From: Thermobifida fusca NBRC 14071 = JCM 3263
GTDB taxonomy: Bacteria; Actinomycetota; Actinomycetes; Streptosporangiales; Streptosporangiaceae
Direction: 5' to 3'
Assembly: GCF_001592045.1 (NCBI RefSeq)
Contig: NZ_BCWB01000001.1
Location: forward strand, 1-61,143
Length of the DNA stretch: 61,143 nucleotides
Shown here: in pieces, positions 54,790 through 61,143 of the stretch
Layout: each line of letters starts with the position of its first letter
Numbering within the stretch: the stretch's first letter is position 1
Notes under the pieces: model-generated
Database searches by the model: none
What the model saw: only the letters and a program-made list of their open reading frames with translations
Told to the model about the DNA's origin: nothing
Position numbers and translations under genes: made by a program

Positions 54790-55572
54790 TCACCGCTCTT
54801 CGTCGCGGGACAGCCCTGGGGCTGGCGTCGCTACCGTGGGAGCGGGCTGGCAGTGCTGGCAAGGGCGGTATCCCGCGGCAGCGGCCTCGGCGAAGGTACG
54901 GAACCCTTTCCGGTGGGGCGGGGTGATTCGGCGGGCGTGGCGGCACGTCGGATGGCACACGATTCCGGTGGTGTCACTAGCCACGTAGAAGATGCCGCGC
55001 CGGGCCAGCGTATGCAGCTCCTCGAGATTGGTGCCCTCGTCGTGCAGCAGGCGGTGCTTGACTTCAGCCCCGAAAATGTACTCGCCGGGGGAACCGTCGG
55101 AGCGGACCACACGGTGGCAGGGGATCAGCACGGGGACCGGATTGGTGGCCAGCGCCGTGCCCACCGCGCGCACTGCTCTAGGCCGGTTGATCTTCTGGGC
55201 GATCCAGGCATAGGGGCGCACTTCACCCCGCGGGATGGTCCGAGTGGCGCGCAGCACCGCAACCTGGAAGTCGGACAGGCCCCGCAAGTCAAAAGTGAGC
55301 GTGCTGCTGCGTCCGCGCCGCAGCGCCGACACCAGTCCAGCCGGGGGCCGGGGGGCGCGCACCAGCGGCCGCTGGAAGCGGCGGCGGAACTCTTCGGCTG
55401 CTTCGGCTCCGTGCCGCCGGACATAGGCGATGCCGTGGTCGGTGTAGGCGACGAAAAGCTCCCCGATCGGGCTCTCCACGGTGACCCAGCGGGCCACGAT
55501 CCGGTCGATCAAGTCGGCGGGGGCGTCGACGGCCAGGTCTGCGAGCTGCTGTTCCAATGGTTCTTCACGCAT
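54790..55572 (-). CDS. Ogt/MGMT alkyltransferase with C-terminal Ada zinc domain
   Basis: A 260-residue repair protein. Residues about 20-180 are an O6-alkylguanine-DNA alkyltransferase (GLSDFQVAVLRATRTIPRGE, YAWIAQKINRPRAVRAVGTA, VLIPCHRVV with acceptor C152). Residues about 193-245 form an Ada-type zinc domain with C206, C210, C238 and C241, nearly the spacing of E. coli Ada (38, 42, 69, 72). The order is reversed compared with Ada, where the zinc domain comes first, and there is no AraC domain. It overlaps the ECF sigma gene by 8 bases and is probably co-translated. Confidence 0.9.
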   Translation of the reverse strand: MREEPLEQQLADLAVDAPADLIDRIVARWVTVESPIGELFVAYTDHGIAYVRRHGAEAAEEFRRRFQRPLVRAPRPPAGLVSALRRGRSSTLTFDLRGLSDFQVAVLRATRTIPRGEVRPYAWIAQKINRPRAVRAVGTALATNPVPVLIPCHRVVRSDGSPGEYIFGAEVKHRLLHDEGTNLEELHTLARRGIFYVASDTTGIVCHPTCRHARRITPPHRKGFRTFAEAAAAGYRPCQHCQPAPTVATPAPGLSRDEER

Positions 55573-56113
55573 AGCTACCTCCCCGGGTGAGTGCGCGGAG
55601 CTTGGCGAGCCCGCGAAAGATGTGGGATTTCGCGGTGCCCTCGGGGATACCGAGGACCGCGGCAACCTCGCTCAGGGACAGGTCGGCCACATACCGCAGC
55701 ACGATCGCTTCCCGCTGCATGGTGGAGAGCTGGTTGAGCAGTGTGGCAAGCGCCCCGCTGGTCTCGTGGTGTTCGGCGATTTCAGCGACGTCCTGCCGGG
55801 GATCAGCGAGGTCGACGTCGTCGGTGAGGGGTGCTGGCGGGGGTTTGCGGGCAGCAGTGCGGGCCCGGTTGCGCCACACGTTCCACAGGATGGTCATCAA
55901 CCAGGCCCGGGGTCGCATCTGGGAGCGGCGTTCCGGGCCGTAGCTTCCGGCAGCCCGGTATGCCCGCACGAATGTCTCAGCAGCCAGGTCCTCGGCATCC
56001 GCCCAGCGGGCGCAGAGCCGCAGCGCGGCCGAGAACACTGCACTGCGATGCTGGTCGTACAGCTCGATGAACCAGCGGTCGGCGTCGTCGGCGGTCTCCG
56101 CGATGGTGCTCAC
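55565..56113 (-). CDS. ECF-type RNA polymerase sigma factor
   Basis: A sigma-70 family ECF factor of about 182 residues. Region 2 reads WFIELYDQHRSAVFSAALRL and AEDLAAETFVRAYRA, and region 4 reads LSTMQREAIVLRYVADLSLS then EVAAVLGIPEGTAKSHIFRG. It would direct transcription of a stress regulon. No anti-sigma gene adjoins. Its stop lies within the start of the alkyltransferase gene, so both are likely one operon. GTG 56113 is preferred; ATG 56155 would extend it by 14 residues. Confidence 0.9.
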   Translation of the reverse strand: MSTIAETADDADRWFIELYDQHRSAVFSAALRLCARWADAEDLAAETFVRAYRAAGSYGPERRSQMRPRAWLMTILWNVWRNRARTAARKPPPAPLTDDVDLADPRQDVAEIAEHHETSGALATLLNQLSTMQREAIVLRYVADLSLSEVAAVLGIPEGTAKSHIFRGLAKLRALTRGGSYA

Positions 56114-56221
56114 ACTCTGGTAACCCCGGGCACGCCGGAAAGGTTGCACCCGCACATCGGTTCCCGGCGCGGTCGTGCGCTCTCCCCGGTGCGCGGGTGT
56201 TTTCTCTGCTCGTGTCGGTGT

Positions 56222-57010
56222 TCAGTGGGCCTGGTGGGCGGCGTGGCGCACCGCCTCGGTGATGCGTTCCCTTAGCCGCGCGAAACCGGGTGCTGCCCGG
56301 GGATTCTCCTCGTAGGGCAGGTCTGAGCTCTCCTCGAGGATGATCCGGCCGGGGCGGGCGCTGAGGACGATGATCCGGGTGCCGAGGAAGACCGCCTCCT
56401 CCACGTCGTGGGTGATGAACACGAGGGTTTTGCGGGTGTGCCGCCACAGCAGGCGCAGTTCTTCTTGCATGCGTTCTCGGGTGAGCGCGTCGAGTGCGCC
56501 GAACGGTTCGTCCATGAGCACGATGCCGGGGTCCGGGGCGAGGGCGCGGGCGATGGCGACCCGCTGCTGCATCCCGCCCGACAGCTCGTAGGGGCGCATC
56601 CGCGCAGTGTCGGCCAGCCCGACCAGTGCGAGCTGGTGCAGGGCGCGCTCCCGGCGCTCTTTGCGCGGGACGCCTGCCATGCGCAGGCCGAACTCCACGT
56701 TGGCGAGCACGCTCAGCCAGGGGAACAGGGTGGGCTGTTGGAAGACGACGCCTCGATCAGGCCCGGGGCCGGTCACGGGTGTGCCGTGGACGGTGAGCGT
56801 GCCCCGGGTGGGTTGCTGGAAGCCGGCGATCAGGCGTAGCAGGGTGCTCTTCCCTGACCCGGAGGGGCCCACGACAGCGAGGTGCTGTCCTTGGTCGAGG
56901 GAGAGGGTGATGCCGTCGAGTGCGGGGACTGTGCCGTCGCGGCTCGGATAGTCGTGGCCGACCTCTCGCAGTTCCAGGGCGGCGGTCGTGGGGCTAGGGC
57001 TCCAGGACAC
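56222..57010 (-). CDS. ssuB: ABC transporter ATPase, sulfonate/taurine type
   Basis: A 262-residue ATPase of the nitrate/sulfonate/taurine uptake class. Walker A is GPSGSGKST (48-56), Q-loop VVFQQPTLFPWLSVLANV, signature LSGGMQQR and Walker B IVLMDEPFGALD. The C-terminus carries LPYEENPRAAPGFARLRERI, characteristic of SsuB/TauB. It powers uptake by the permease two genes upstream. GTG 57010 lies inside the end of the substrate-binding protein gene (17-base overlap), implying coupling. It is last in the operon. Confidence 0.92.
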   Translation of the reverse strand: MSWSPSPTTAALELREVGHDYPSRDGTVPALDGITLSLDQGQHLAVVGPSGSGKSTLLRLIAGFQQPTRGTLTVHGTPVTGPGPDRGVVFQQPTLFPWLSVLANVEFGLRMAGVPRKERRERALHQLALVGLADTARMRPYELSGGMQQRVAIARALAPDPGIVLMDEPFGALDALTRERMQEELRLLWRHTRKTLVFITHDVEEAVFLGTRIIVLSARPGRIILEESSDLPYEENPRAAPGFARLRERITEAVRHAAHQAH

Positions 57011-58043
57011 GGGCGACTCCTTGGGGCGCGAGGGCGGTTTGGAAGTCCGCCAAGGCGGGTGCCGCGTCGATCTCCCCTTGGTCGGCGAGGAACTCAGCGG
57101 TCAGCCGGAGGTATTCGGCCAGCCGGCCGGGGTGGTCGGGGGTGCCGAGGTAATCGGGGGAGGCTTGTTCTGCGGCGTTGAGGAAGATGAGCTGGTCGAT
57201 CTGCTTTTCGGCTTCCTCGGCGTCCAGGTTGAGTTCGGCGGCGATGGCTTCGACCGCGGCGGCCTTGTCTTCCTGGATCAGGGCCACGGCCCGGTTCTGC
57301 TGCTCTACCCAGGTGGCGAGCGCTTCCGGGTAGGCGGTGGCGAAGTCGGTGCTGACCACGCCGAGGTCTGCGGTGACCTTGCCGCGGTCGGCGAGTTCTC
57401 CGCTGGTGATGAGGGTCGTGCCGCCCGCGGCGCGCAGTTGCCCGAGCACCGGGTACCACACGAAGGCCGCGTCGATGTCGCCGCGCTGCCAGGCAGCCAG
57501 GATGTCTGGGGGTTCCAGGTCGAGGAGTGTGACGTCGTCGACGGTGAGGCCGGCTTCGTCGAGGGCGGCGATGAGGTGGTAGTGGGTAGTGCTGGCGAAG
57601 GGGACGGCGACCGTTGTGCCGGCCAGATCGGCGACCTCGGTGATGCCTTCGACGGCGACGAGGGCTTCGTTGTCGTCGATGACGTCGTGGATCCACGCTA
57701 CCTGGTAGTCGATGTCGAGAGGCTGGGACAGGCCGCGGGTGACGGGGGCGCTTCCAGCCAAGGCGATGTCGAGTTCTCCAGCGAGGAAGGCGGTGTTGAC
57801 GTCGCCGCCGGAGTCGAACCTGCTCCAGATGATCTCGGTGTCGGGCAGGGCTTCTTCCAGCCAGCCGTAGTGCTTGACGATGAGGTCTCCGTTGGGGATG
57901 GACTGGTAGCCGATGCGCAGTTGGGCGGGGACGCCGTCGGCAGGGTCGGTGCTCTCCTCGGCGGCTGTGCACGCGGAGGCCAGCAGGGTGGCGGCGAGTG
58001 CGAGCACCGTGGTCAGGGTGCGGGGGGATCGCGATGAGATCAT
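56994..58043 (-). CDS. ssuA: Sulfonate/taurine ABC substrate-binding lipoprotein
   Basis: A 349-residue extracytoplasmic binding protein. The signal peptide ends in LLASAC with C25 as the lipid anchor. RIGYQSIPNGDLIVKHYGWL is the typical start of TauA/SsuA-like folds, and AWQRGDIDAAFVWYPVLG is conserved later. It delivers an aliphatic sulfonate to the permease. GGAGAACCCC precedes ATG 58043. It is the third gene of the operon. Confidence 0.92.
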   Translation of the reverse strand: MISSRSPRTLTTVLALAATLLASACTAAEESTDPADGVPAQLRIGYQSIPNGDLIVKHYGWLEEALPDTEIIWSRFDSGGDVNTAFLAGELDIALAGSAPVTRGLSQPLDIDYQVAWIHDVIDDNEALVAVEGITEVADLAGTTVAVPFASTTHYHLIAALDEAGLTVDDVTLLDLEPPDILAAWQRGDIDAAFVWYPVLGQLRAAGGTTLITSGELADRGKVTADLGVVSTDFATAYPEALATWVEQQNRAVALIQEDKAAAVEAIAAELNLDAEEAEKQIDQLIFLNAAEQASPDYLGTPDHPGRLAEYLRLTAEFLADQGEIDAAPALADFQTALAPQGVARVLEP

Positions 58044-58079
58044 GGGGTTCTCCTAGGGGGAGCGGATCTGGTGTGCGGG

Positions 58080-58946
58080 TCAGGTTCGGCCCCGCCAGGG
58101 GGCGAGGATGCGGTCGATGCGCTGCAGGATGCCGTCGATGAGCAGCCCGGACAGGCCGATGACGAAGAGTCCGAGGATGACGATGTCGGTCTGGTTGAAG
58201 CGCTGGGCTTCGCGGATCATGCCGCCGATACCGGGAAGCCCGTTGACGGTCTCGGCGGCGACGACGGAGGTGTAGGCCACGCCGACCGCGATGCGGACCC
58301 CGGTGATCACTTCGGGGAGCGCGTGGGGGAGGACGATCCACAGCGGCAGCCGCCAGGAGCGTGCGCCGAGGGAGCGGGCCGCGTGGAGGTAGTCGGGGCC
58401 GACGTTGCGGACCGCGTCAGCGGTGGCCACGGCAACGGGCGGCAGGGAGGCAATGATGAGCAGCCAGATCTTGGGTTCTTCGTTGATGCCGAACCAGATG
58501 ACGAGCAGGCTGAGGTAGGCCAGTGGGGGCAGGGCACGCACGAAGGAGATGAGCGGCCCCAGCATGACGCGCAGGGCGGGGACCAGTCCGATGAGGAGGC
58601 CGAGCAGGATTCCTCCGGCGGTGCCGTATCCGCTGCCGGTGAGGATGCGTCGCATGCTGGCCCACAGGTGTTCGGGCAGGGTGGATCCGCTGAACCCTTC
58701 GGTGGTGGTTGCGACGGCCTGCTCCCAGACAGCGTGGGGCGGGGGCAGGATGACCGGGGGCCAGATCTCGGCGCGAGCTACTGCCCACCACAGGAGGAGG
58801 AAGCCGCCTACAGCGAGGGCGCGCAGCCCGAGGGAGCGGGCGGCTGCGGAGAGGTGGAAGCGGCTCCGGGTGGAGTTGTCGGAGTTGAGGCGGGTCCCGG
58901 AGCCGCGGTCTGTGGGGCCGGTGCGGGGCCGGACGGCAGTGTTCAT
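58080..58946 (-). CDS. ssuC: Sulfonate/taurine ABC permease
   Basis: A 288-residue permease with about six membrane helices after a hydrophilic N-terminus. The cytoplasmic EAA loop is AARSLGARSWRLPLWIVLPH, and the conserved FVRALPPLAYLSLLVIWFGI is typical of SsuC/TauC. ATG 58946 overlaps the stop of the monooxygenase gene by four bases (ATGA), so translation is coupled. It pairs with the ATPase and lipoprotein encoded downstream. Confidence 0.92.
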   Translation of the reverse strand: MNTAVRPRTGPTDRGSGTRLNSDNSTRSRFHLSAAARSLGLRALAVGGFLLLWWAVARAEIWPPVILPPPHAVWEQAVATTTEGFSGSTLPEHLWASMRRILTGSGYGTAGGILLGLLIGLVPALRVMLGPLISFVRALPPLAYLSLLVIWFGINEEPKIWLLIIASLPPVAVATADAVRNVGPDYLHAARSLGARSWRLPLWIVLPHALPEVITGVRIAVGVAYTSVVAAETVNGLPGIGGMIREAQRFNQTDIVILGLFVIGLSGLLIDGILQRIDRILAPWRGRT

Positions 58947-60037
58947 GGCGTTGGTGCTGCGGTGGCTGCGAGAGTGCGGGGCAGGACGTATTCGCCTACG
59001 CGGTAGGCCTCTTCCAGGTGGGGCCAGCCGGAGAGGATGAACTCTTCGATGCCGAGGGCCTGGTAGTCCACGAGACGTTGGGCTACTTCGTCGTAGGAGC
59101 CGACGAGCGCGGTTCCTGCTCCTTCGCGGACGAGGCCGATTCCCGCCCACAGGTTGGGGGCGACTTCGAGGGAGCGGGTGGAGCCGCCGTGCAGGCTGGC
59201 CATGCGGGCTTGGCCCACGGAGTCCATGCGGGCGTAGTAGCGCTGCATGGCTGCGATGCGCTCGGGGTCCATGCCGTGGAGGAGCCGTTCGGCTTCCCGC
59301 CAGGCTTCGGCGGAGGTGTCGCGGGCGATGATGTGCAGGCGGATGCCGAATCGGAGGGTGCGGCCGGCGTTGGCGGCCAGGGTGCGCATTCGGTCGATCC
59401 GCTGGGCGACCATGTCCGGCGGCTCGCCCCACATGAGGTAGACGTCGCTGTGGGTGGCGGCGACCTGTTCGGCTGCGGGGGAGGCCCCGCCGAAGTAGAT
59501 GTCGGGTGCGGGGTCGAGCGGGTCTGCGGGTCCCCACTGTTCCACCTGGTAGTAGCGTCCGGTGAAGTCGACGGGTGCTCCGGTGAGGGAGCGGCGCAGC
59601 ACGGTGAGGAATTCGGCGGTGCGGGCGTAGCGCTGGTCGTGGTCGAGGAAGTCGCCGTAGGCCCGCTGTTCGACCGGGTCTCCCCCGGTGACGACGTTGA
59701 CGAGCAGTCGGTTGCCGGAGATGTCCTGGAAGGCCCGCACCTGTTGGGAGAGCAGGGTGGGCAGGATGAAGCCGGGCCGGAAAGCGACGAGGAATTTCAG
59801 GTGCTCGGTGTGCTGGCTGAGTGCTGCGCAGATGGTCCAGGGGTCAGGGCAGCCCGCACCGGTGGGGGTGAGAGCCGCGGTGAAACCGGCGCTCTCTGCG
59901 GCGCGGGCAACCTGGGCGAGATAGCCGAGGGTGGCCTGGCGCGCAGGCGCGGGGGTGTCACCGGTGTCGAGACGGATCGTGGAGTTGCGGACCGCGTATC
60001 CGTCCCCGGTAGTCGGCAGGAACCAGTGGAAACGCAT
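58943..60037 (-). CDS. ssuD: SsuD-like FMNH2-dependent sulfonate monooxygenase
   Basis: A 364-residue luciferase-like monooxygenase. MRFHWFLPTTGDG and LAFRPGFILPTLLSQQVRAF-like segments (FLVAFRPGFILPT), NRLLVNVVTGGDPVEQRAYG, and GPADPLDPAPDIYFGGASPA match alkanesulfonate monooxygenase SsuD. It releases sulfite from sulfonates using reduced flavin supplied by a separate reductase, which is not in the window. AAAGGTGGG precedes ATG 60037. It is the first gene of the leftward operon, and a shared motif lies 42 bases upstream. Confidence 0.92.
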   Translation of the reverse strand: MRFHWFLPTTGDGYAVRNSTIRLDTGDTPAPARQATLGYLAQVARAAESAGFTAALTPTGAGCPDPWTICAALSQHTEHLKFLVAFRPGFILPTLLSQQVRAFQDISGNRLLVNVVTGGDPVEQRAYGDFLDHDQRYARTAEFLTVLRRSLTGAPVDFTGRYYQVEQWGPADPLDPAPDIYFGGASPAAEQVAATHSDVYLMWGEPPDMVAQRIDRMRTLAANAGRTLRFGIRLHIIARDTSAEAWREAERLLHGMDPERIAAMQRYYARMDSVGQARMASLHGGSTRSLEVAPNLWAGIGLVREGAGTALVGSYDEVAQRLVDYQALGIEEFILSGWPHLEEAYRVGEYVLPRTLAATAAPTP

Positions 60038-60078
60038 GCGGGAGCCCACCTTTCGCGGAGGCGTCGCACTACAGACAA

Positions 60079-60096
60079 AACCAACTATATAGGTAG
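60079..60096. promoter_or_regulatory. Shared sulfur-locus motif, copy 1
   Basis: AACCAACTATATAGGTAG, 42 bases upstream of the ssuD-like start. It matches copy 2 (60530-60547) at 15 of 18 positions and contains the palindromic core CTATATAG. Possible operator or promoter element. Confidence 0.55.
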
Positions 60097-60409
60097 GAAA
60101 ACTCTTATATGGCACGCCTGCCCAGGATGCGCCTGTCGACCGCCTGCCTGTCGCGACGCAGACACCCTTCCGAAAAGCTCCTTCATTGCAGAGCAACAGG
60201 GGCCTCATCGCGCGTTGACACCGCGTTTTTCCTGGGGTGATCGCCAGTCCGCCTGCCAGCTCCCCTGAGGTCTGCCTACCGAAGCACCCTGACCCGGGGT
60301 GGCGGCGTCCACAGGCCGGGCAGTGCACCCTGGACCCACCGGGCGCATTCTGGTGAAGCTTCGGAGTACCGCACTCCCCCGTTCAGACGGCCTGGCAGAG
60401 CTCCTCGGC

Positions 60410-60427
60410 GGGGCGCGCTAGCGCCCC
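60410..60427. repeat. Hairpin in the sulfonate intergenic region
   Basis: GGGGCGC (60410-60416) pairs perfectly with GCGCCCC (60421-60427) around GCTA. A second palindrome, GGCGGGCCCGCC, follows at about 60436-60447. Role unknown; no T-run. Confidence 0.6.
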
Positions 60428-60529
60428 CCGGGGAGGCGGGCCCGCCGCCTGGCGCGCCTGGTCTGCTCCGGGCAGAGAGCCGCGGTGCCCGTGCACAGCA
60501 TCCCCTGGCCGCGGAGGTAACAAAAATAA

Positions 60530-60547
60530 AACCCACTAAACAGGTAG
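60530..60547. promoter_or_regulatory. Shared sulfur-locus motif, copy 2
   Basis: AACCCACTAAACAGGTAG, 32 bases upstream of the winged-helix regulator start at 60580. It matches copy 1 at 15 of 18 positions. Confidence 0.55.
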
Positions 60548-60579
60548 ACTTAATTGAGTTATTGGCGCATCATGGTGCC

Positions 60580-61041
60580 ATGCTCACCAGCGACATCCAC
60601 CGCCCGGTGCGCGACGCTGACGCTGCCTTGCCTCACCTTGACGAGGAGCGGCTCCTCGGCGTCATCCCGCTGACAGACCGGCGCAAAGTCATGGTCGTCG
60701 TCGGCCATGTCGTCGAGGCCGCCAACGGTACGGACAGCACCGCCACCGGTCCACTGAATGACGACGCTCTGGTCATCGACCGCGACTCATGGCAAGTGTG
60801 GGCGTACGGAAAACCCGTCAGCCTCTCCTACCAGGAATTCCGGCTGCTCGCCCACCTGGCCTCAGCTCCCGGGCGGGTGTTCACCCGCCAAGAACTCCTC
60901 GACCAGGTGTGGGCTCCCGAAGCGCATACCACGGCCCGCTCGGTGGACGTCCACGTCCACCGGATCCGCCGCAAGCTCGGCGCGCTAGGCGAACGGCTCG
61001 TCACCGTGCGGCGGGTCGGTTACGTCTACCGGCCCCGCTGA
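60580..61041 (+). CDS. Orphan OmpR-type winged-helix regulator
   Basis: A 153-residue protein. The C-terminal 90 residues are a complete OmpR/PhoB winged helix (LSYQEFRLLAHLASAPGRVF, TRQELLDQVWAPEAHTTARS, VDVHVHRIRRKLG, VRRVGYVYRPR). The N-terminus (about 1-60) is too short for a receiver domain and has no phosphorylatable Asp cluster, so it is not an ordinary response regulator. Its place between two SsuD-like genes suggests control of sulfonate genes. The start is uncertain: ATG 60580, or TTG 60562. Confidence 0.85.
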   Translation: MLTSDIHRPVRDADAALPHLDEERLLGVIPLTDRRKVMVVVGHVVEAANGTDSTATGPLNDDALVIDRDSWQVWAYGKPVSLSYQEFRLLAHLASAPGRVFTRQELLDQVWAPEAHTTARSVDVHVHRIRRKLGALGERLVTVRRVGYVYRPR

Positions 61042-61100
61042 CACCCATCCCAGCCTTCCAGCTCCGCCCTCCTGCTCCGCGCAACAGAAGGACGCCGCTC

Positions 61101-61143
61101 ATGTCCTTGACCTTCCACTGGTTCCTGCCCACGCAGGGCGACA
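61101..61143 (+). CDS. Start of a second SsuD-like monooxygenase (cut by window)
   Basis: The last 43 bases encode MSLTFHWFLPTQGD, the same beginning as the ssuD-like protein at 58943-60037 (MRFHWFLPTTGD). AGAAGGACG precedes ATG 61101. This is most likely a second luciferase-like sulfonate monooxygenase, on the same strand as the winged-helix gene and 59 bases after it. The rest lies outside the window. Confidence 0.8.
   Translation, partial: MSLTFHWFLPTQGD

Larger units (their letters stand above)
60038..60579. other. Divergent intergenic region of the sulfonate locus
   Basis: About 540 bases between the leftward sulfonate operon and the rightward winged-helix gene. It holds two copies of a shared motif at its ends (listed separately) and a hairpin at 60410-60427. 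Between them nothing is recognisable. Confidence 0.5.

Overview
The sequence looks like a chromosomal segment of a high-GC actinomycete, most likely Thermobifida or a close relative. The reasons are strong G/C use at third codon positions, actinobacterial gene families throughout, a type I-E CRISPR repeat, and a perfect TGGGAGCGCTCCCA palindrome at 54516-54529, which is the operator of the Thermobifida cellulase regulator CelR. Genus assignment is an inference from these features, not a database match.

Layout. 1-4.1 kb is an accessory zone: the hairpin end of an IS200/IS605-type element abuts four type I-E CRISPR repeats, followed by a tRNA-3'-end-like scrap, a membrane protein, a PaiB-like flavoprotein and an intact tyrosine recombinase. 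4.3-10 kb carries a PAS-GAF-SpoIIE phosphatase, a VOC protein, a membrane-anchored protein with an HTH-like N-terminus, and a pentapeptide-repeat gene broken by a stop codon and a frameshift. 10.5-15.4 kb has a pterin dehydratase, a divergent acyl-CoA synthetase, a GNAT_C-type acyltransferase, an enoyl-CoA hydratase and an arginase-fold protein that has lost metal ligands. 16-25.5 kb has a DUF418 protein, exonuclease III, an alpha/beta hydrolase, a coupled zincin/small-protein pair, a Nudix hydrolase, an ankyrin protein and several unknown proteins. 25.7-36.9 kb holds a lipoprotein, a 1,817-residue single-chain acetyl-CoA-carboxylase-like enzyme, a 1,175-residue nuclease-helicase, Hsp20 and an RlpA-like protein. 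37-45.6 kb has RNase Z, a DsbA/CcdA pair, an ArsC-like protein, thiolase, a Mut7-C protein and a uracil permease. 45.8-52.4 kb has small unknown proteins, a chagasin-like inhibitor, a Ser/Thr kinase with TPRs, a biotinyl-like protein, an acyl-CoA dehydrogenase, a MerR regulator and a HAD hydrolase. 52.4-61.1 kb has a PAP2 protein, a CelR-box MFS transporter, an ECF-sigma/alkyltransferase pair, and a four-gene sulfonate uptake and desulfonation operon facing an orphan winged-helix regulator and the start of a second SsuD-like gene.

How genes work together. The clearest unit is the sulfonate operon: the SsuD-like monooxygenase releases sulfite from sulfonates imported by the SsuA/SsuC/SsuB-like transporter. 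An 18-base motif in front of it recurs in front of the divergent winged-helix gene, suggesting a small sulfur regulon. DsbA and CcdA form an extracytoplasmic thiol-redox pair. The ECF sigma gene overlaps the DNA alkyltransferase gene, suggesting a coupled alkylation response.

Compositional note: the + strand appears G-rich up to about 25 kb, C-rich from about 25 to 46 kb whatever the gene direction, and G-rich again afterwards. This was judged by counting sample lines only.
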